Shown: positions 26,294-35,035, counted from the stretch's first letter. The stretch: 64,000 bases of DNA from Luedemannella flava (GCF_039528515.1 NZ_BAAALT010000034.1:1-64000); one strand, 5' to 3'. Notes: generated by a model not told the origin, from the letters alone. A program made the numbers and translations.

Positions 26294-26923
26294 CTACCGG
26301 CGGGCGCCTTCCGCGGCCAGGCGCAGCCCGAAGCCGATGAAGCACACCCCCACGATCTGGTCGAGGCGACGGCGCACCGTCGGCCGGTTGATCAGGCCGC
26401 CCGCACCGCGCACCACGAGGACGAGCAACGCGAACCACGCGAGCCCCTCCAGGTTATGGATCAGCGCCATGGTCACGGACGCCAGCACCGGGCTCGCGTT
26501 CTCCGGCAGGAACTGCGGCAGAATCGACAGGTAGAACACGCCGACCTTCGGGTTGAGCAGGTTCGTCGCAAGCCCCGTCCGGAACGCCACCACCGCCCGT
26601 TGCGCGGGAACCGGTCCGACCTCCGCCACGGTCCCCGCCCGGCGACTGGTCCACAGGGCACGGAAACCGAGCCAGCACAGGTACGCCGCCCCGGCCCACC
26701 GCAGCCCGTCGTAGGCGAGCCGCGACGCGGTCAACACCGCCGTGATGCTCAGGCCGCTCGCGACCGCCCAGACAAAGCAGCCCATATTGATGCCCGCGCC
26801 CGCGGCCAGCGCCGCCCGCCGGCCGCTCACGGCGGCGGTGCGCAGCACCAGCACGGTGTCCAGGCCTGGCGTCACGGTCACGACGGCCGCCACGAGAGCG
26901 AACGCCAGCATCGGCTCGATCAC
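26294..26923 (-). CDS. LysE-family amino acid exporter
   Basis: This is a 209-residue protein with six helices and the LysE/RhtB signature: TPGLDTVLVLRTAAVSGRRAALAAGAGINMG and later NLLNPKVGVFYLSILPQFL. It exports amino acids or related compounds. I chose the GTG at 26923 (VIEPML); an ATG at 26911 is possible. The gene is convergent with the methyltransferase. Confidence 0.88.
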   Translation of the reverse strand: MIEPMLAFALVAAVVTVTPGLDTVLVLRTAAVSGRRAALAAGAGINMGCFVWAVASGLSITAVLTASRLAYDGLRWAGAAYLCWLGFRALWTSRRAGTVAEVGPVPAQRAVVAFRTGLATNLLNPKVGVFYLSILPQFLPENASPVLASVTMALIHNLEGLAWFALLVLVVRGAGGLINRPTVRRRLDQIVGVCFIGFGLRLAAEGARR

Positions 26924-27091
26924 GGATGGGCAGCCTACGGGGACCGAGCGGGAGTTGTCCCCCAGATAGATCCGGAGGACAGCCGGGTACCCGCACCGGC
27001 GCGCGGTCCGTAGCGTCACCCGCATGCTGACCACAGTGGTACGGGCCCGTCGCGGCCCTCGCCGCCGTCGCATACCTGCGATCGTGACCGG

Positions 27092-27530
27092 GTGGCCGAT
27101 TCGCTCATCCTCGTGAACGGGCTGCCCGGATCCGGCAAGACGACCCTGGCCGCATGTCTGGCGCCCGCGTTGCGTCGGGCAGGTCATCGTCGTCCGCACC
27201 GACCAGCCGACGGACGTCGTGGGCCTGGCCGCGCGGATTTCTCAGCCCCCGCCACACTCGTCACTGGGCCGGTGAGCGGCGCAGCCGTGGCATCCCCGCC
27301 GAAGCGGATGTCCACCTCCGCGAGATCAAATCGTCGTACTTCCGCTCGACGAGCGCGACGATGTTCGTCACGTACGTGGTCGGCGACCGGGGACTGCGAG
27401 GCGAACTGCCCTGCACGCACGCCCTCGTCGTCATCCCCATGGAGGGCTACGCCGCCTACGGCCGCATGCGCGAGGCGGCCGCGGCCAGCCGCCGCGCCCG
27501 CGGTGGCGCCTGCTCACCGTCAGGAAGGCT
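27092..27530 (+). pseudogene. Frameshifted P-loop protein remnant
   Basis: A GTG-started frame gives LILVNGLPGSGKTTLAACLAPALRRAG, a clean Walker A start of a small ATP-binding kinase, then runs into low-complexity shadow sequence. Just after, another frame gives QVIVVRTDQPTDVVGLAARI, and a third gives ADVHLREIKSSYFRSTSATMFVTYVVGDRGLRG. These read like coding pieces joined out of frame. I interpret the stretch as a mosaic of broken genes and cannot name the later parts. Confidence 0.4.
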
Positions 27531-27533
27531 CAG

Positions 27534-28541
27534 TCATGATCCAAGTATCGGAGCGGCGCGATGGGCGAGTTCCAGCTGGCTCAAGGCCGAGGGCCCCCAG
27601 CCGGTCGGGTCGTCGCCGGGCGGCACCATCGCCATGGCCTGCCACAGCAGGAGGATGTCCAACCAGCCCGACTCGGCCGGGGTCAGCGGGCGCTCGGACC
27701 GGTAGCCGGCAAGGAACTCCGCGCGAACGTCGGCCGACACCGGCCCCCAGTTGTGGTAGCGGGTGCCGAGCAGGACGGCCGCGCGAGCCAGCTCGACGAG
27801 TCGATGATCATGCCGGGTCTCCTCGAAATCGAGGATCGCGGCGACCTCGCCGCGGGCACACAGGATGTTGGCGGAGCGGAAGTCGAAGTGGACGAGCTGG
27901 CGCGGAAGTCCGTCGGGCGGCGCACCGGCGAGCAGCCCGCGCAACGTGTCACGAGCGGCCACCGGCAGATGGTCGGCGTCGGAGTCGACCCAGGCGGTAA
28001 CCCGGGCCGTCAACGGCTCGGGCGAACCGGCGAGCGCGGGAAGCTGATCGGCGTCCGGGTATGCGGCCAGCGCGTCCTGCAGCCGGGCGAGTACGGCGCC
28101 GGCTGTCCGTACCTGGTTGAGATCGGCGGTGTCGAGGAGTTCGCCCACGATCTCGCGCTGCAGGCCCATGGAGACACCGTCGGCCTCGACCTGAAGACGG
28201 CCGTCGCGGGCGGGAACCGGCGCGGAAACCGGCACCCCCCTGCCGTGGAGCCAGCTCGCGAGACGCGCCGTCTGCGCCAGACGCGGAAAACGTTCGGGCA
28301 CGACCGACCACTTCGCGAGCAGCCGGCCAGCCGGCGTCCCGACCCAGGCCAGCGCGTTGCCCCCGCTCATGACGATCCGCTCGCAGAAGTCGATGCGAAC
28401 GCCCCAGTGCTTGTCCAGCATCGCGGCAACCCACCGGCCGGCCGACTCCTCGTCGCTGAAGCCGAACCGTCCGTCGAGCGCGTGGCGAGGGTCGTGCGGC
28501 TCCCACAACATCTCCAACACCGGAGCCCGCGATGCGATCAC
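27534..28541 (-). CDS. Aminoglycoside phosphotransferase (APH)-family kinase
   Basis: This is a 335-residue kinase-fold protein. It has the catalytic loop HFDFRSANIL near residue 218 and the metal-binding ILDFEE near residue 238. The N-terminal lobe includes LLAKWSVVPERFPRLAQ with the ATP lysine. APH-family members phosphorylate antibiotics or small metabolites such as homoserine or choline, and the substrate here is unknown. The start at 28541 is a GTG. Confidence 0.78.
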   Translation of the reverse strand: MIASRAPVLEMLWEPHDPRHALDGRFGFSDEESAGRWVAAMLDKHWGVRIDFCERIVMSGGNALAWVGTPAGRLLAKWSVVPERFPRLAQTARLASWLHGRGVPVSAPVPARDGRLQVEADGVSMGLQREIVGELLDTADLNQVRTAGAVLARLQDALAAYPDADQLPALAGSPEPLTARVTAWVDSDADHLPVAARDTLRGLLAGAPPDGLPRQLVHFDFRSANILCARGEVAAILDFEETRHDHRLVELARAAVLLGTRYHNWGPVSADVRAEFLAGYRSERPLTPAESGWLDILLLWQAMAMVPPGDDPTGWGPSALSQLELAHRAAPILGS

Positions 28542-28761
28542 GCGTCGTATCCCATCACAGGACCGGCGGATGCCGCTCGCCCGAGTGCCTACGGGTGCCC
28601 GGCGGGACGTCGGCCCCAGGCCGAGATCAACGGCCTACCGGGCGGGGCGAGGAGGTCATCACCACATGGTCAACGTCCGTAAGCTATCTCCGGCGATCTA
28701 ATTAACGAATTATCGATTCTGACAATGTGTTTATTGAGGCAAACGAACGTTAGCGAGGAGC

Positions 28762-28785
28762 ACACCATAATGACAGTTATGGTGT
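28762..28785. other. AT-rich inverted repeat with a tiny ORF, inside a 511-bp intergenic stretch
   Basis: The gap 28542-29052 has no convincing gene. Around 28690-28800 the composition turns AT-rich, unlike the rest of the window. ACACCATAA and TTATGGTGT form a 9-bp perfect stem around TGACAG. The stem spans the start of a 9-codon ORF (28770-28799, MTVMVLLDV) that has GAGGAG nine bases upstream. The sequence TGTCCTGTCCG occurs twice further right (28885 and 28944 region). It could be an operator with a leader peptide, or the scar of a mobile element. Confidence 0.35.
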
Positions 28786-29052
28786 TATTGGATGTGTAGC
28801 AAGATCATGAGCCTGCCATGTGAAGTGTCCGTTCCCGCAGAAACGGAGAAGGTCCCACGGTTTCTGAGAAGTGGTTGTCGGCCGTGTCCTGTCCGCTCGA
28901 ACACTTCGGAGTCCGGACCAGATCTTCGGGCAGAAGGCTGCGGTGTCCTGTCCGGTCCCCCGTGAAGTTGGCGGATACCCAAGCATCCATGCGGGTGTGC
29001 CGGCGGTTCTCGCGCGGCGTGGCGGCGTGGCCGTCGGGTGATTACCCCTATG

Positions 29053-29814
29053 TCACGGTCGCAGCAGGGCTTTCAAGCTATCGATCTCGTGCCGGGTGAG
29101 TCCAAGCGTCGCCAGATAGGTCGCGGTGTCGAAGGTGGTGATCCAGTCCCGCAATGCCGGCACACGGTCGGCCAGCTGACTTTCCAGTTGCTGCGGCTCG
29201 GTGGCGGGCAGGTGGCGTTGACGCCAGGTCTGCTGGTCGGGGTCGTAGATCCAGCCATGGCCCGAATAGGCTCCGGCGCCGCGCCATCCGTCCGCGTAGT
29301 CGTCGATGATGGCGTCCCCGGTCGCGCCGGCGAGGTCCAGCAGCATCGCGCAGATCATGCCGGTGCGGTCTCGGCCGCCGGCGCAATGGACGAGCACGGC
29401 CGTCTCGGCCTCGGCCACCGCCCGCATGACTCGCGCGATGCGGGTCCGGGCGAGCCGAGCATTGTCGACCCAGCAGCGGGGGTGGTCCAGCCAGGGGCCA
29501 CACACCCGCAGGAACTCGACGTCGTCAGGGTCCTCGGTCGGCGCCGCCACGAAGACCAGCCCGTCCAGCGATGCGGACCGGATGATCGGGTGCTCTGGCG
29601 TGCGCCGCGTCTCTGCTGGGGCGTTGCGCAGGTCCACCACCGTGCGTACTCCGGCCGCCTTTGCCGCGGCCCAGCCGTCGTCGCTGAGGTACTCGGGTGC
29701 GGCCGAGCGGAACACCCGACCTTGGGCTGTCGTCCCCCCGTGGCGCAGCACCCTACCGCCGAGATCACGCAGGTTCCGTGCTCCTGGCCAGGACAATCCC
29801 ACCACCACCGGCAC
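29053..29814 (-). CDS. Tyrosine-specific protein phosphatase (DSP/PTP-like)
   Basis: This is a 253-residue protein. It has the actinobacterial N-terminal pattern ARNLRDLGG and later FRSAAPEYLSDDGW, then the P-loop HCAGGRDRTG (CX5R with catalytic Cys) near residue 145. The family includes mycobacterial PtpB-like phosphatases acting on tyrosine or phosphoinositides. It stands alone between two gene-poor stretches. Confidence 0.85.
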   Translation of the reverse strand: MPVVVGLSWPGARNLRDLGGRVLRHGGTTAQGRVFRSAAPEYLSDDGWAAAKAAGVRTVVDLRNAPAETRRTPEHPIIRSASLDGLVFVAAPTEDPDDVEFLRVCGPWLDHPRCWVDNARLARTRIARVMRAVAEAETAVLVHCAGGRDRTGMICAMLLDLAGATGDAIIDDYADGWRGAGAYSGHGWIYDPDQQTWRQRHLPATEPQQLESQLADRVPALRDWITTFDTATYLATLGLTRHEIDSLKALLRP

Positions 29815-30129
29815 CTTCCTAAAGGTCGGCCATTCCGATCACGGACCACATCACTGCCGTGGACGATTTTCACCATGAGCCATTTCGACATTCTGGCAGC
29901 CGTCCGGGCCGGTGGGCGCCCCATGCTCGGCGCCGAGAAGCGGCTGACCGACCCGAACAACTCACGCCCCGACCGTCCGGACCTACCCTTCGGACCGCAC
30001 GTCACAGCCTCGATCATCCGAAGCCTTCACGTGGACAGGACAGGCCGCCTGGGAAGGTCAGGCACTGCGAGTTGATCTGAGGCATCCGGGCTCGTGCGGC
30101 GCCAGTCGAGCCGGTGCCCAGCGTCAACC

Positions 30130-30309
30130 CGACGCGGCGCACGACGACTTGCCTCGACTGAAGCGCGCTGGGCTTGGTGGAGGCTCTACAAGATCCAGGG
30201 CGCTTCGCGCCGCGGGTGAGGCCCGGGCCCTGGCCGACGACGAGCGGCGCACGGCCCTTCGCGACCTGGAGGATCGGTTCTTCTTTGAGAGGAGCGGTCC
30301 GCCGCCACC
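30130..30309 (+). pseudogene. C-terminal remnant of an unidentified gene within a 506-bp intergenic stretch
   Basis: Between 29815 and 30320 no intact gene is visible. One frame gives STEARWAWWRLYKIQGASRRG and stops. Dropping one base continues as EARALADDERRTALRDLED ending ERSGPPPP and a TAG, which looks like the tail of a real protein broken by a single-base shift. The last 20 bases recur at 31119-31138. Confidence 0.35.
30287..30306. repeat. 20-bp direct repeat, copy 1
   Basis: GAGAGGAGCGGTCCGCCGCC is repeated exactly at 31119-31138; the two copies flank the membrane protein gene at 30321-31034. Bases before the repeat are also similar (atcggttcttctt against atcggcccttctt). Confidence 0.6.
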
Positions 30310-30320
30310 ATAGAGCGACG

Positions 30321-31034
30321 TCAGCCCTGTCCACGGATGAGCCGTAGGCCGGTGACAACGAGCCAGACGAGCCACGCGGTTAAGCCCGAAACCCCGACGA
30401 ACACCAGTGGCGAGCCATCCGCGATGGCGAGGTTTCCGGCGCCGGCCAATACGAGCAAGCTGCCGCCCGCCACGCCGAGCAGCCGCTGCCACGGCCGTGT
30501 CAACCCGCTGGCGTGGGTGGCCAGCGCCGCGCCGATAAAGGTCGCCCCGAGCGCGGGCAGCGCGAGCGCGAAGGCCGCGGCGTGGAGCTGCCAGACCAGC
30601 TCGAAGGCGGGGGTTGGCGCGGCCAGGCCATCCGCGGCGAGCACGACCGCGATGTGCGTGGCTATGACGAGGGCGAATAACGCTGAGAGCGTCGCTCCGG
30701 CGGCCACCGCGAGCCGCGACCAGTCCGCCCCTGAGGCGCCGCGGCGCTGCACGAGCCCCCGTAGTCCCGTGACGAACAGCAGGAGCAGGGGCAGGTTCAG
30801 GGCCTCCAGACCCACGGCGACGGCCACGGCGCCCCGGTTCGCGGCGTGGTAGGCGAGGACCTCACCAAGAGGATCGCCGTAGGTGGGCGCCCCAGTGCCC
30901 ACAAACATCGCGTTCTGAACGATCACTGACGCGGCGTAGGCGACCGCGACGCCGCCGACGATTCGCGTCGCGGACACCCGGTCCGGGACCTGCCGGTCCT
31001 CTGGCGCGGTGAGTTTTGCTTTCTGGGTTCTCAC
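30321..31034 (-). CDS. Six-helix membrane protein of unknown function
   Basis: This is a 237-residue protein with about six hydrophobic helices, in the general style of DUF4386-type proteins (short first cytoplasmic segment with an arginine, PLLLLFVTGLRGLVQRR loop). I choose the GTG at 31034 because AAGGAG lies seven bases before it; the ATG at 31055 has no such site. A 17-codon remnant ORF of a DUF6326 gene ends just upstream and may bring the promoter. It faces away from the histidine kinase. Confidence 0.65.
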   Translation of the reverse strand: MRTQKAKLTAPEDRQVPDRVSATRIVGGVAVAYAASVIVQNAMFVGTGAPTYGDPLGEVLAYHAANRGAVAVAVGLEALNLPLLLLFVTGLRGLVQRRGASGADWSRLAVAAGATLSALFALVIATHIAVVLAADGLAAPTPAFELVWQLHAAAFALALPALGATFIGAALATHASGLTRPWQRLLGVAGGSLLVLAGAGNLAIADGSPLVFVGVSGLTAWLVWLVVTGLRLIRGQG

Positions 31035-31051
31035 GTCGTTACTCCTTCGTT

Positions 31052-31105
31052 TCATGCGGATGGCGGGTTGTCGAGCAGGTTCGGGGTTTTCGTTCGGATG
31101 GTCAT
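31052..31105 (-). pseudogene. N-terminal remnant of a DUF6326 gene
   Basis: The ORF MTIRTKTPNLLDNPPSA then TGA has an intact ATG and an AGAAGGG site. It matches the start of the intact DUF6326 protein at 47982 (MSDIRTNTPSVLDNPAIP) at the protein level and closely at the DNA level. The rest of the gene is gone and replaced by the six-helix membrane gene. Confidence 0.6.
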
Positions 31106-31118
31106 CGGCCCTTCTTGC

Positions 31119-31138
31119 GAGAGGAGCGGTCCGCCGCC
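31119..31138. repeat. 20-bp direct repeat, copy 2
   Basis: Exact second copy of the 20-mer at 30287-30306. It lies within the extra segment (31106-31271) that separates the DUF6326 remnant from the 163-bp repeat and is absent from the locus at 48 kb. Confidence 0.6.
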
Positions 31139-31271
31139 GGAGTGGCGGCAGGTCTGGGCGTGCATACGCACGGGTCGGGTCGTTCTCGCCTTCCGCCTCA
31201 TTCGTCGCCGCGGGAAGCCCGGGAATGGTCGGAGTTGGTTTCGGAGGTTCTCGGGCCGTCCGTTCCGGTGA

Positions 31272-31434
31272 TGTGGAACAGATTGCTGGAGCGGCTGTAA
31301 GCGCTGCTACGAGCCGAGGTCGGTGGCGGCGGGCCGAAGGTCTACACCTCGGGTTCGACTTTGGTCGGATGTCGTGGGGCCTGACCCGGCCGTACGCTCT
31401 GATCATGATGGCCCCGGCGGACCCGCGGGATCGG
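31272..31434. repeat. 163-bp near-identical repeat, copy 1 (promoter region and start of histidine kinase)
   Basis: It matches 48013-48174 with only a few differences (a one-base indel near the middle of GTAAGCGCTGC and two or three substitutions). The last 30 bases are the first codons of the histidine kinase (MMAPADPRDR). The rest is non-coding and probably holds the kinase promoter. Confidence 0.9.
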
Positions 31435-32631
31435 AGCCCGCTACCGGCGGGCGTGATCAGCGATGCTGACCACGATCCGGTGCGCCCGGCTGGGCGCACG
31501 GTCCGCGACCGGGTGATCGACGCCGCGTGTTTCCTGCTGGCCGTCGGCGTCACGATGCTCGCCTTGGTCGACGGCCTCGCGCAGCACATCGCGCCGGTCC
31601 CGCTCGCCGTCGACCTGGTCCTCGGCAGCCTGTGCTGTCTGGGGGTGTGGCTGCGCCGGCGTTGGCCTGTCGGCCTCGCCGTGGTCGCCGGTGTGGTCGG
31701 CGTCTACGCGACGTCCGCCTCGGGCGCGGCGCTCGTCGCGCTGTTCACCGTCGCGGTGCACCGGCGCTTCGCGGTGGTCGCCCGGATCGCGGCCGGGTAC
31801 GCGCTCGTGCCGTTCCTCACGCTGCTGGTCCGCCCGGATGTCCCGGTCGGACCCTGGTCGCAGATCGTGCTGGGCGTCGCCTTCGCGCTCGCGGTGCTCG
31901 CCTGGGGCATGTTCGTGCGGGCCCGGCGCCAGTCGCTGCGCGAACGGGCCCGGCGGGTCAAGGCCGAACAGGAACTGCGGGTCGCCGAGGCCCGCCAGGG
32001 CGAACGCAACCGGATCGCCCGGGAGATGCACGACGTACTCGCCCACCGCCTGTCCCTGTTGAGCCTGCACGCCGGGGCGCTGGAGCTACGCCCCGACGCC
32101 GCGCCCGAGGAGGTCGCCCGCGCCGCCGGGGTGGTCCGCGACAGCGCCTACCAGGCGCTGGAGGACCTTCGGGAGGTGATCGGCGTCCTCCGCGCCGGTG
32201 TCAACCGGCCCGACGAGACACCGGAAGGGCCGCAGCCCACCCTGGCCGACCTCCCCGACCTCGTCGACCAGTCCCGGCGCGCCGGGATGACGGTGCGGCT
32301 CGACTGCCAGACCGATGCGCTTGCCGCCGTACCGGCGGTGGTGGGGCGCAGCGCGTACCGGATCGTGCAGGAAGGCCTCACCAACGCCCGCAAACACGCC
32401 CCCGACGCCGAGGTGGCGGTCACCGTGCAGGCGACCCCGGGCGACGGGGTCACCGTCGAGATCCGCAACCCGTGCCCGGGCAGTACCGGCACTGTCGGCA
32501 TCCCCGGCGCCGGTATGGGCCTCATCGGGCTCACCGAGCGGGCAACCCTTGCCGGGGGACGCCTCGAACACGGCCCCACCCCCGCCGGTGACTTCCGACT
32601 CTGGGCGTGGCTACCGTCGCCTATCGTGTGA
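31405..32631 (+). CDS. Two-component sensor histidine kinase (HisKA_3, NarL-type partner)
   Basis: This is a 408-residue kinase. The N-terminal region has about five helices (residues 30-165), then a coiled coil. The HisKA_3 box is NRIAREMHDVLAHRLSLL with the phospho-acceptor His near residue 209. The ATPase part has an N-box RIVQEGLTNARKHAP and G-box PGAGMGLIGLTERA. The ATG at 31405 (or 31408) lies inside the 163-bp repeat. It pairs with the response regulator 48 bases downstream. Confidence 0.92.
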   Translation: MMAPADPRDRSPLPAGVISDADHDPVRPAGRTVRDRVIDAACFLLAVGVTMLALVDGLAQHIAPVPLAVDLVLGSLCCLGVWLRRRWPVGLAVVAGVVGVYATSASGAALVALFTVAVHRRFAVVARIAAGYALVPFLTLLVRPDVPVGPWSQIVLGVAFALAVLAWGMFVRARRQSLRERARRVKAEQELRVAEARQGERNRIAREMHDVLAHRLSLLSLHAGALELRPDAAPEEVARAAGVVRDSAYQALEDLREVIGVLRAGVNRPDETPEGPQPTLADLPDLVDQSRRAGMTVRLDCQTDALAAVPAVVGRSAYRIVQEGLTNARKHAPDAEVAVTVQATPGDGVTVEIRNPCPGSTGTVGIPGAGMGLIGLTERATLAGGRLEHGPTPAGDFRLWAWLPSPIV

Positions 32632-32679
32632 GCGCAGCCGGGAGCCGGTCTGTGGAGGCGAGCAGTCAAGGAGCCCAAC

Positions 32680-33342
32680 GTGAACACCGCGGTCCGGGTC
32701 CTCGTCGTCGACGACGACCCGCTCGTGCGAGCCGGCCTGGCGATGGTCATCGGCGGCTCACCCGACCTGACCCTGGTGGGCGAGGCCGGCGACGGAAGCG
32801 AAGTAGCCGCCGCCGTCGACGCCTACGCCCCGGACGTGGTGCTGATGGACATCCGCATGCCCACCCTCGACGGTCTCGCCGCTACCGAACAGCTGCGCGC
32901 CCGACCCGACCCACCCGAGGTCATCGTCCTGACCACCTTCGACGCCGACGAGCACGTTCTGCGCGCGCTGCGCGCCGGGGCCAGCGGCTTCCTGCTCAAA
33001 CACACCCCACCCGCCGAGATCCTGCGCGCGATCACGCGGGTCGCAGCCGGCGAACCCATCCTGTCGCCGACCGTGACCCGACAGCTCATCGCCCACCTCA
33101 GCGACACCGGCGCCGCCGCCCGGCAACGGCACGCCACCACCGCGCTGGATCAGCTCAGCGGACGCGAACGCGCGGTCGCCATCGCCGTCGGGCACGGCAA
33201 ATCCAACGCCGAGGTCGCCAACGAACTGTTCATGAGCGTGGCCACCGTGAAAGCCCACATCTCCCACATACTCACCAAACTCAATCTCAACAACCGTACC
33301 CAGATCGCCCTACTCGCCCACGACGCCGGCCTCACCAGCTGA
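32680..33342 (+). CDS. LuxR/NarL-family response regulator
   Basis: This is a 220-residue protein. The receiver domain covers residues 5-120: acidic pair VVDDDP, phospho-Asp in VVLMDIRMP, Thr in LTTFD and Lys in FLLKHTPP. The LuxR HTH covers residues 155-215 (LSGRERAVAIAVGHGKSNAEVANELFMSVATVKAHISHILTKL). AAGGAG precedes the GTG start. It is the cognate partner of the kinase; the target genes are unknown, with the divergent membrane protein the nearest candidate. Confidence 0.93.
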   Translation: MNTAVRVLVVDDDPLVRAGLAMVIGGSPDLTLVGEAGDGSEVAAAVDAYAPDVVLMDIRMPTLDGLAATEQLRARPDPPEVIVLTTFDADEHVLRALRAGASGFLLKHTPPAEILRAITRVAAGEPILSPTVTRQLIAHLSDTGAAARQRHATTALDQLSGRERAVAIAVGHGKSNAEVANELFMSVATVKAHISHILTKLNLNNRTQIALLAHDAGLTS

Positions 33343-33348
33343 CACCGC

Positions 33349-33688
33349 GGCAACAAGCGCCTGGACACCCTGCGGAACGTCATCGTGACCGGGCGGGCGG
33401 GCTGCTGTTCGTCATTCCTGGGCGCACCACGACGCTGCGGGTGAACGGCCGGACCTGCGTCTCCACCCGCCCCGAGCTGTTGTCGCGGCTGACCGCCGTA
33501 GACAAGCCGCCGGCCAGCGCGCGAAGGCGTTGCTGCGCGGCGGGGTCTGGCAGCCGGAACTGTGGCTGTCGGTGGACGCCCAGCCGACGTCCGCCGAGGT
33601 GACCCTGGCCCAACTCCGGATGCCCGACCTGACGATCGCTGACATCGAGCAGGTGGAGGCGGACTCGTTGAAGTACCGGTATGACTAG
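33349..33688 (+). pseudogene. Broken PPOX-type (FMN-binding, MSMEG_1061-like) gene
   Basis: Pieces in different frames give NKRLDTLRNVIVTG, then LLFVIPGRTTTLRVNGRTC and STRPELLSRLTAVDKPP, then AKALLRGGVWQPELWLSVD and a tail ending DSLKYRYD before a TAG at 33686. This order matches pyridoxamine-5'-phosphate-oxidase-like flavin proteins. The 5' part is missing and at least two frameshifts are present, so it cannot be functional. Confidence 0.65.
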
Positions 33689-34207
33689 CGGCGGCCACAC
33701 AGGAGCATGGCGACGGTGGCGGCGAGCTCGATGGAGGCCTCGATCTCCGCCTTGCGGATCGAGACGCTCTCGACGTTGAAGCCGTACGGCATGCCAAGGT
33801 GTTCGCAGAAGTCGATCAGGTCCTCGGCGATCGACACGGCCTGCCGGTACGACTCGGCGATCGGGTCGTCGGCGTACCGGATCGAGTTCTCCAGCCAGCG
33901 CGGGACGTCCACGCCGAGCCAACGGACGAACTCCAGCGTCTTCAGCGAACCGCAGAGCGGCGTAGTACCGGGCCGGGTCCAGCGTCGGCAGGTACGGGAA
34001 GGGACGCTCGTCGGGGTTGCGGTCGGACTCGTCGTCGATGTCGTACAGGATCAGGCCGTCGACATCGAGGGCGGACAGGCGCTCCAGGGTGACGGCGGCG
34101 ATCTCCTTGATGCGCTCCTCGGTCGCGCTGCTCCTGGGCGGGGTGAGGCTGAAGAGCAGCACACCGTCGCCCTGCGCCAACATCTGCTGCAACCGGGGTC
34201 GGGACAT
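33685..34207 (-). pseudogene. Methylenetetrahydrofolate-reductase-like gene with internal deletion and frameshift
   Basis: The N-terminal part (MSRPRLQQML to LDPARYYAAL) includes GLILYDIDDESDRNPDERPF. It then switches frame near 33950 to SLKTLEFVRWLGVDVPRW, continuing to the stop with FNVESVSIRKAEIEAS. In intact family members these two parts are separated by roughly a hundred residues, so the middle of the barrel is gone. It follows the CdsA-like gene by 21 bases and was probably once the third gene of that operon. Confidence 0.7.
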
Positions 34208-34228
34208 GAGTGACACAGTACGGATCAG

Positions 34229-35035
34229 TCACCACGAGCACGCGAAGACCACGGCGAGGGCGATCAGGAGGGAGTCCACACGGTCCAGGATGCCGCCGGA
34301 CCCGGGCAGCCAGCGCCCGGTGTCCTTGACGTCCGCCCCGCGCTTGATCATCGATTCGAGCAGGTCGCCGGCCGGGCCACCGACGGCAACCGCGAGCACC
34401 ATGGGCACGGTGGCGATGCCGAGCAGGGCGAGGACGCCCACTCCGGCCACCGATCCCACGAGCGTCCCGCTCCACCGTTTGCCCGGCGAGAGCGGCGACA
34501 GGTGCGGGCCGCGCAGGCGCGGGCCGACCTGGGCGGCGGTGATGTCGGCGACGGAGACCGCCATGAACATGGCGAGCGCGGTCGCGCCGAGCGGCACGAG
34601 AAGCGCGAGCGGGGCGAGCCAGGCCAGCCCCAGTACGCCGGACGCGAGCCGGCGACCGCCATCGGCGGCGTCCCCGGCCAGCAGCGGCACCGCGGCGATC
34701 GCGAGGGCGGCGCCGGCCGCGACCTGCGGTAGGCGTGCCGGGGCGAGCCAGGCGGTCAGGATGAGCCCGACCAGGGCGGCCGCCAGCACCACCCGGTCCG
34801 CCCTGGTGAGCCGGGCCAGTCGGGCGTACTCGACTGCGGCGATGAGCGCCGCGACGGCCGCGACAGCCGCGGCGCCCGGTCGGCCGAGCCAGAACGCCGC
34901 GGTGATGATGGGGACGCCGACCACCCAGGCGCACCAGCGTTTGATCAGCTCACGCTGACGGGACAGCAGGACCGCGATGCCGCCGAGCACCAGCGCGCCA
35001 GCCAGGTACGGCACCAGGGAACCAATGGTGATCAT
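34229..35035 (-). CDS. Phosphatidate cytidylyltransferase (CdsA)-like membrane enzyme
   Basis: This is a 268-residue protein with about eight helices. The CdsA signature region is present in VSVADITAAQVG, LSPLSPGKRWSGTLVGS and PGSGGILDRVDSLLIA. The family transfers CMP from CTP to a phosphorylated lipid or alcohol. Because its start overlaps a GNAT-aminotransferase fusion gene, I infer a role in a special pathway rather than bulk phospholipid synthesis. Confidence 0.8.
   Translation of the reverse strand: MITIGSLVPYLAGALVLGGIAVLLSRQRELIKRWCAWVVGVPIITAAFWLGRPGAAAVAAVAALIAAVEYARLARLTRADRVVLAAALVGLILTAWLAPARLPQVAAGAALAIAAVPLLAGDAADGGRRLASGVLGLAWLAPLALLVPLGATALAMFMAVSVADITAAQVGPRLRGPHLSPLSPGKRWSGTLVGSVAGVGVLALLGIATVPMVLAVAVGGPAGDLLESMIKRGADVKDTGRWLPGSGGILDRVDSLLIALAVVFACSW

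Noticed and set aside
28777..28990. Three overlapping minus-strand frames open at the same place
   Set aside because: All three frames being open reflects lack of stops, not coding; none has a ribosome site or recognisable sequence.
29859..30080. Plus-strand 73-codon frame
   Set aside because: Low-complexity Arg/Pro/His composition without a ribosome site or family resemblance.
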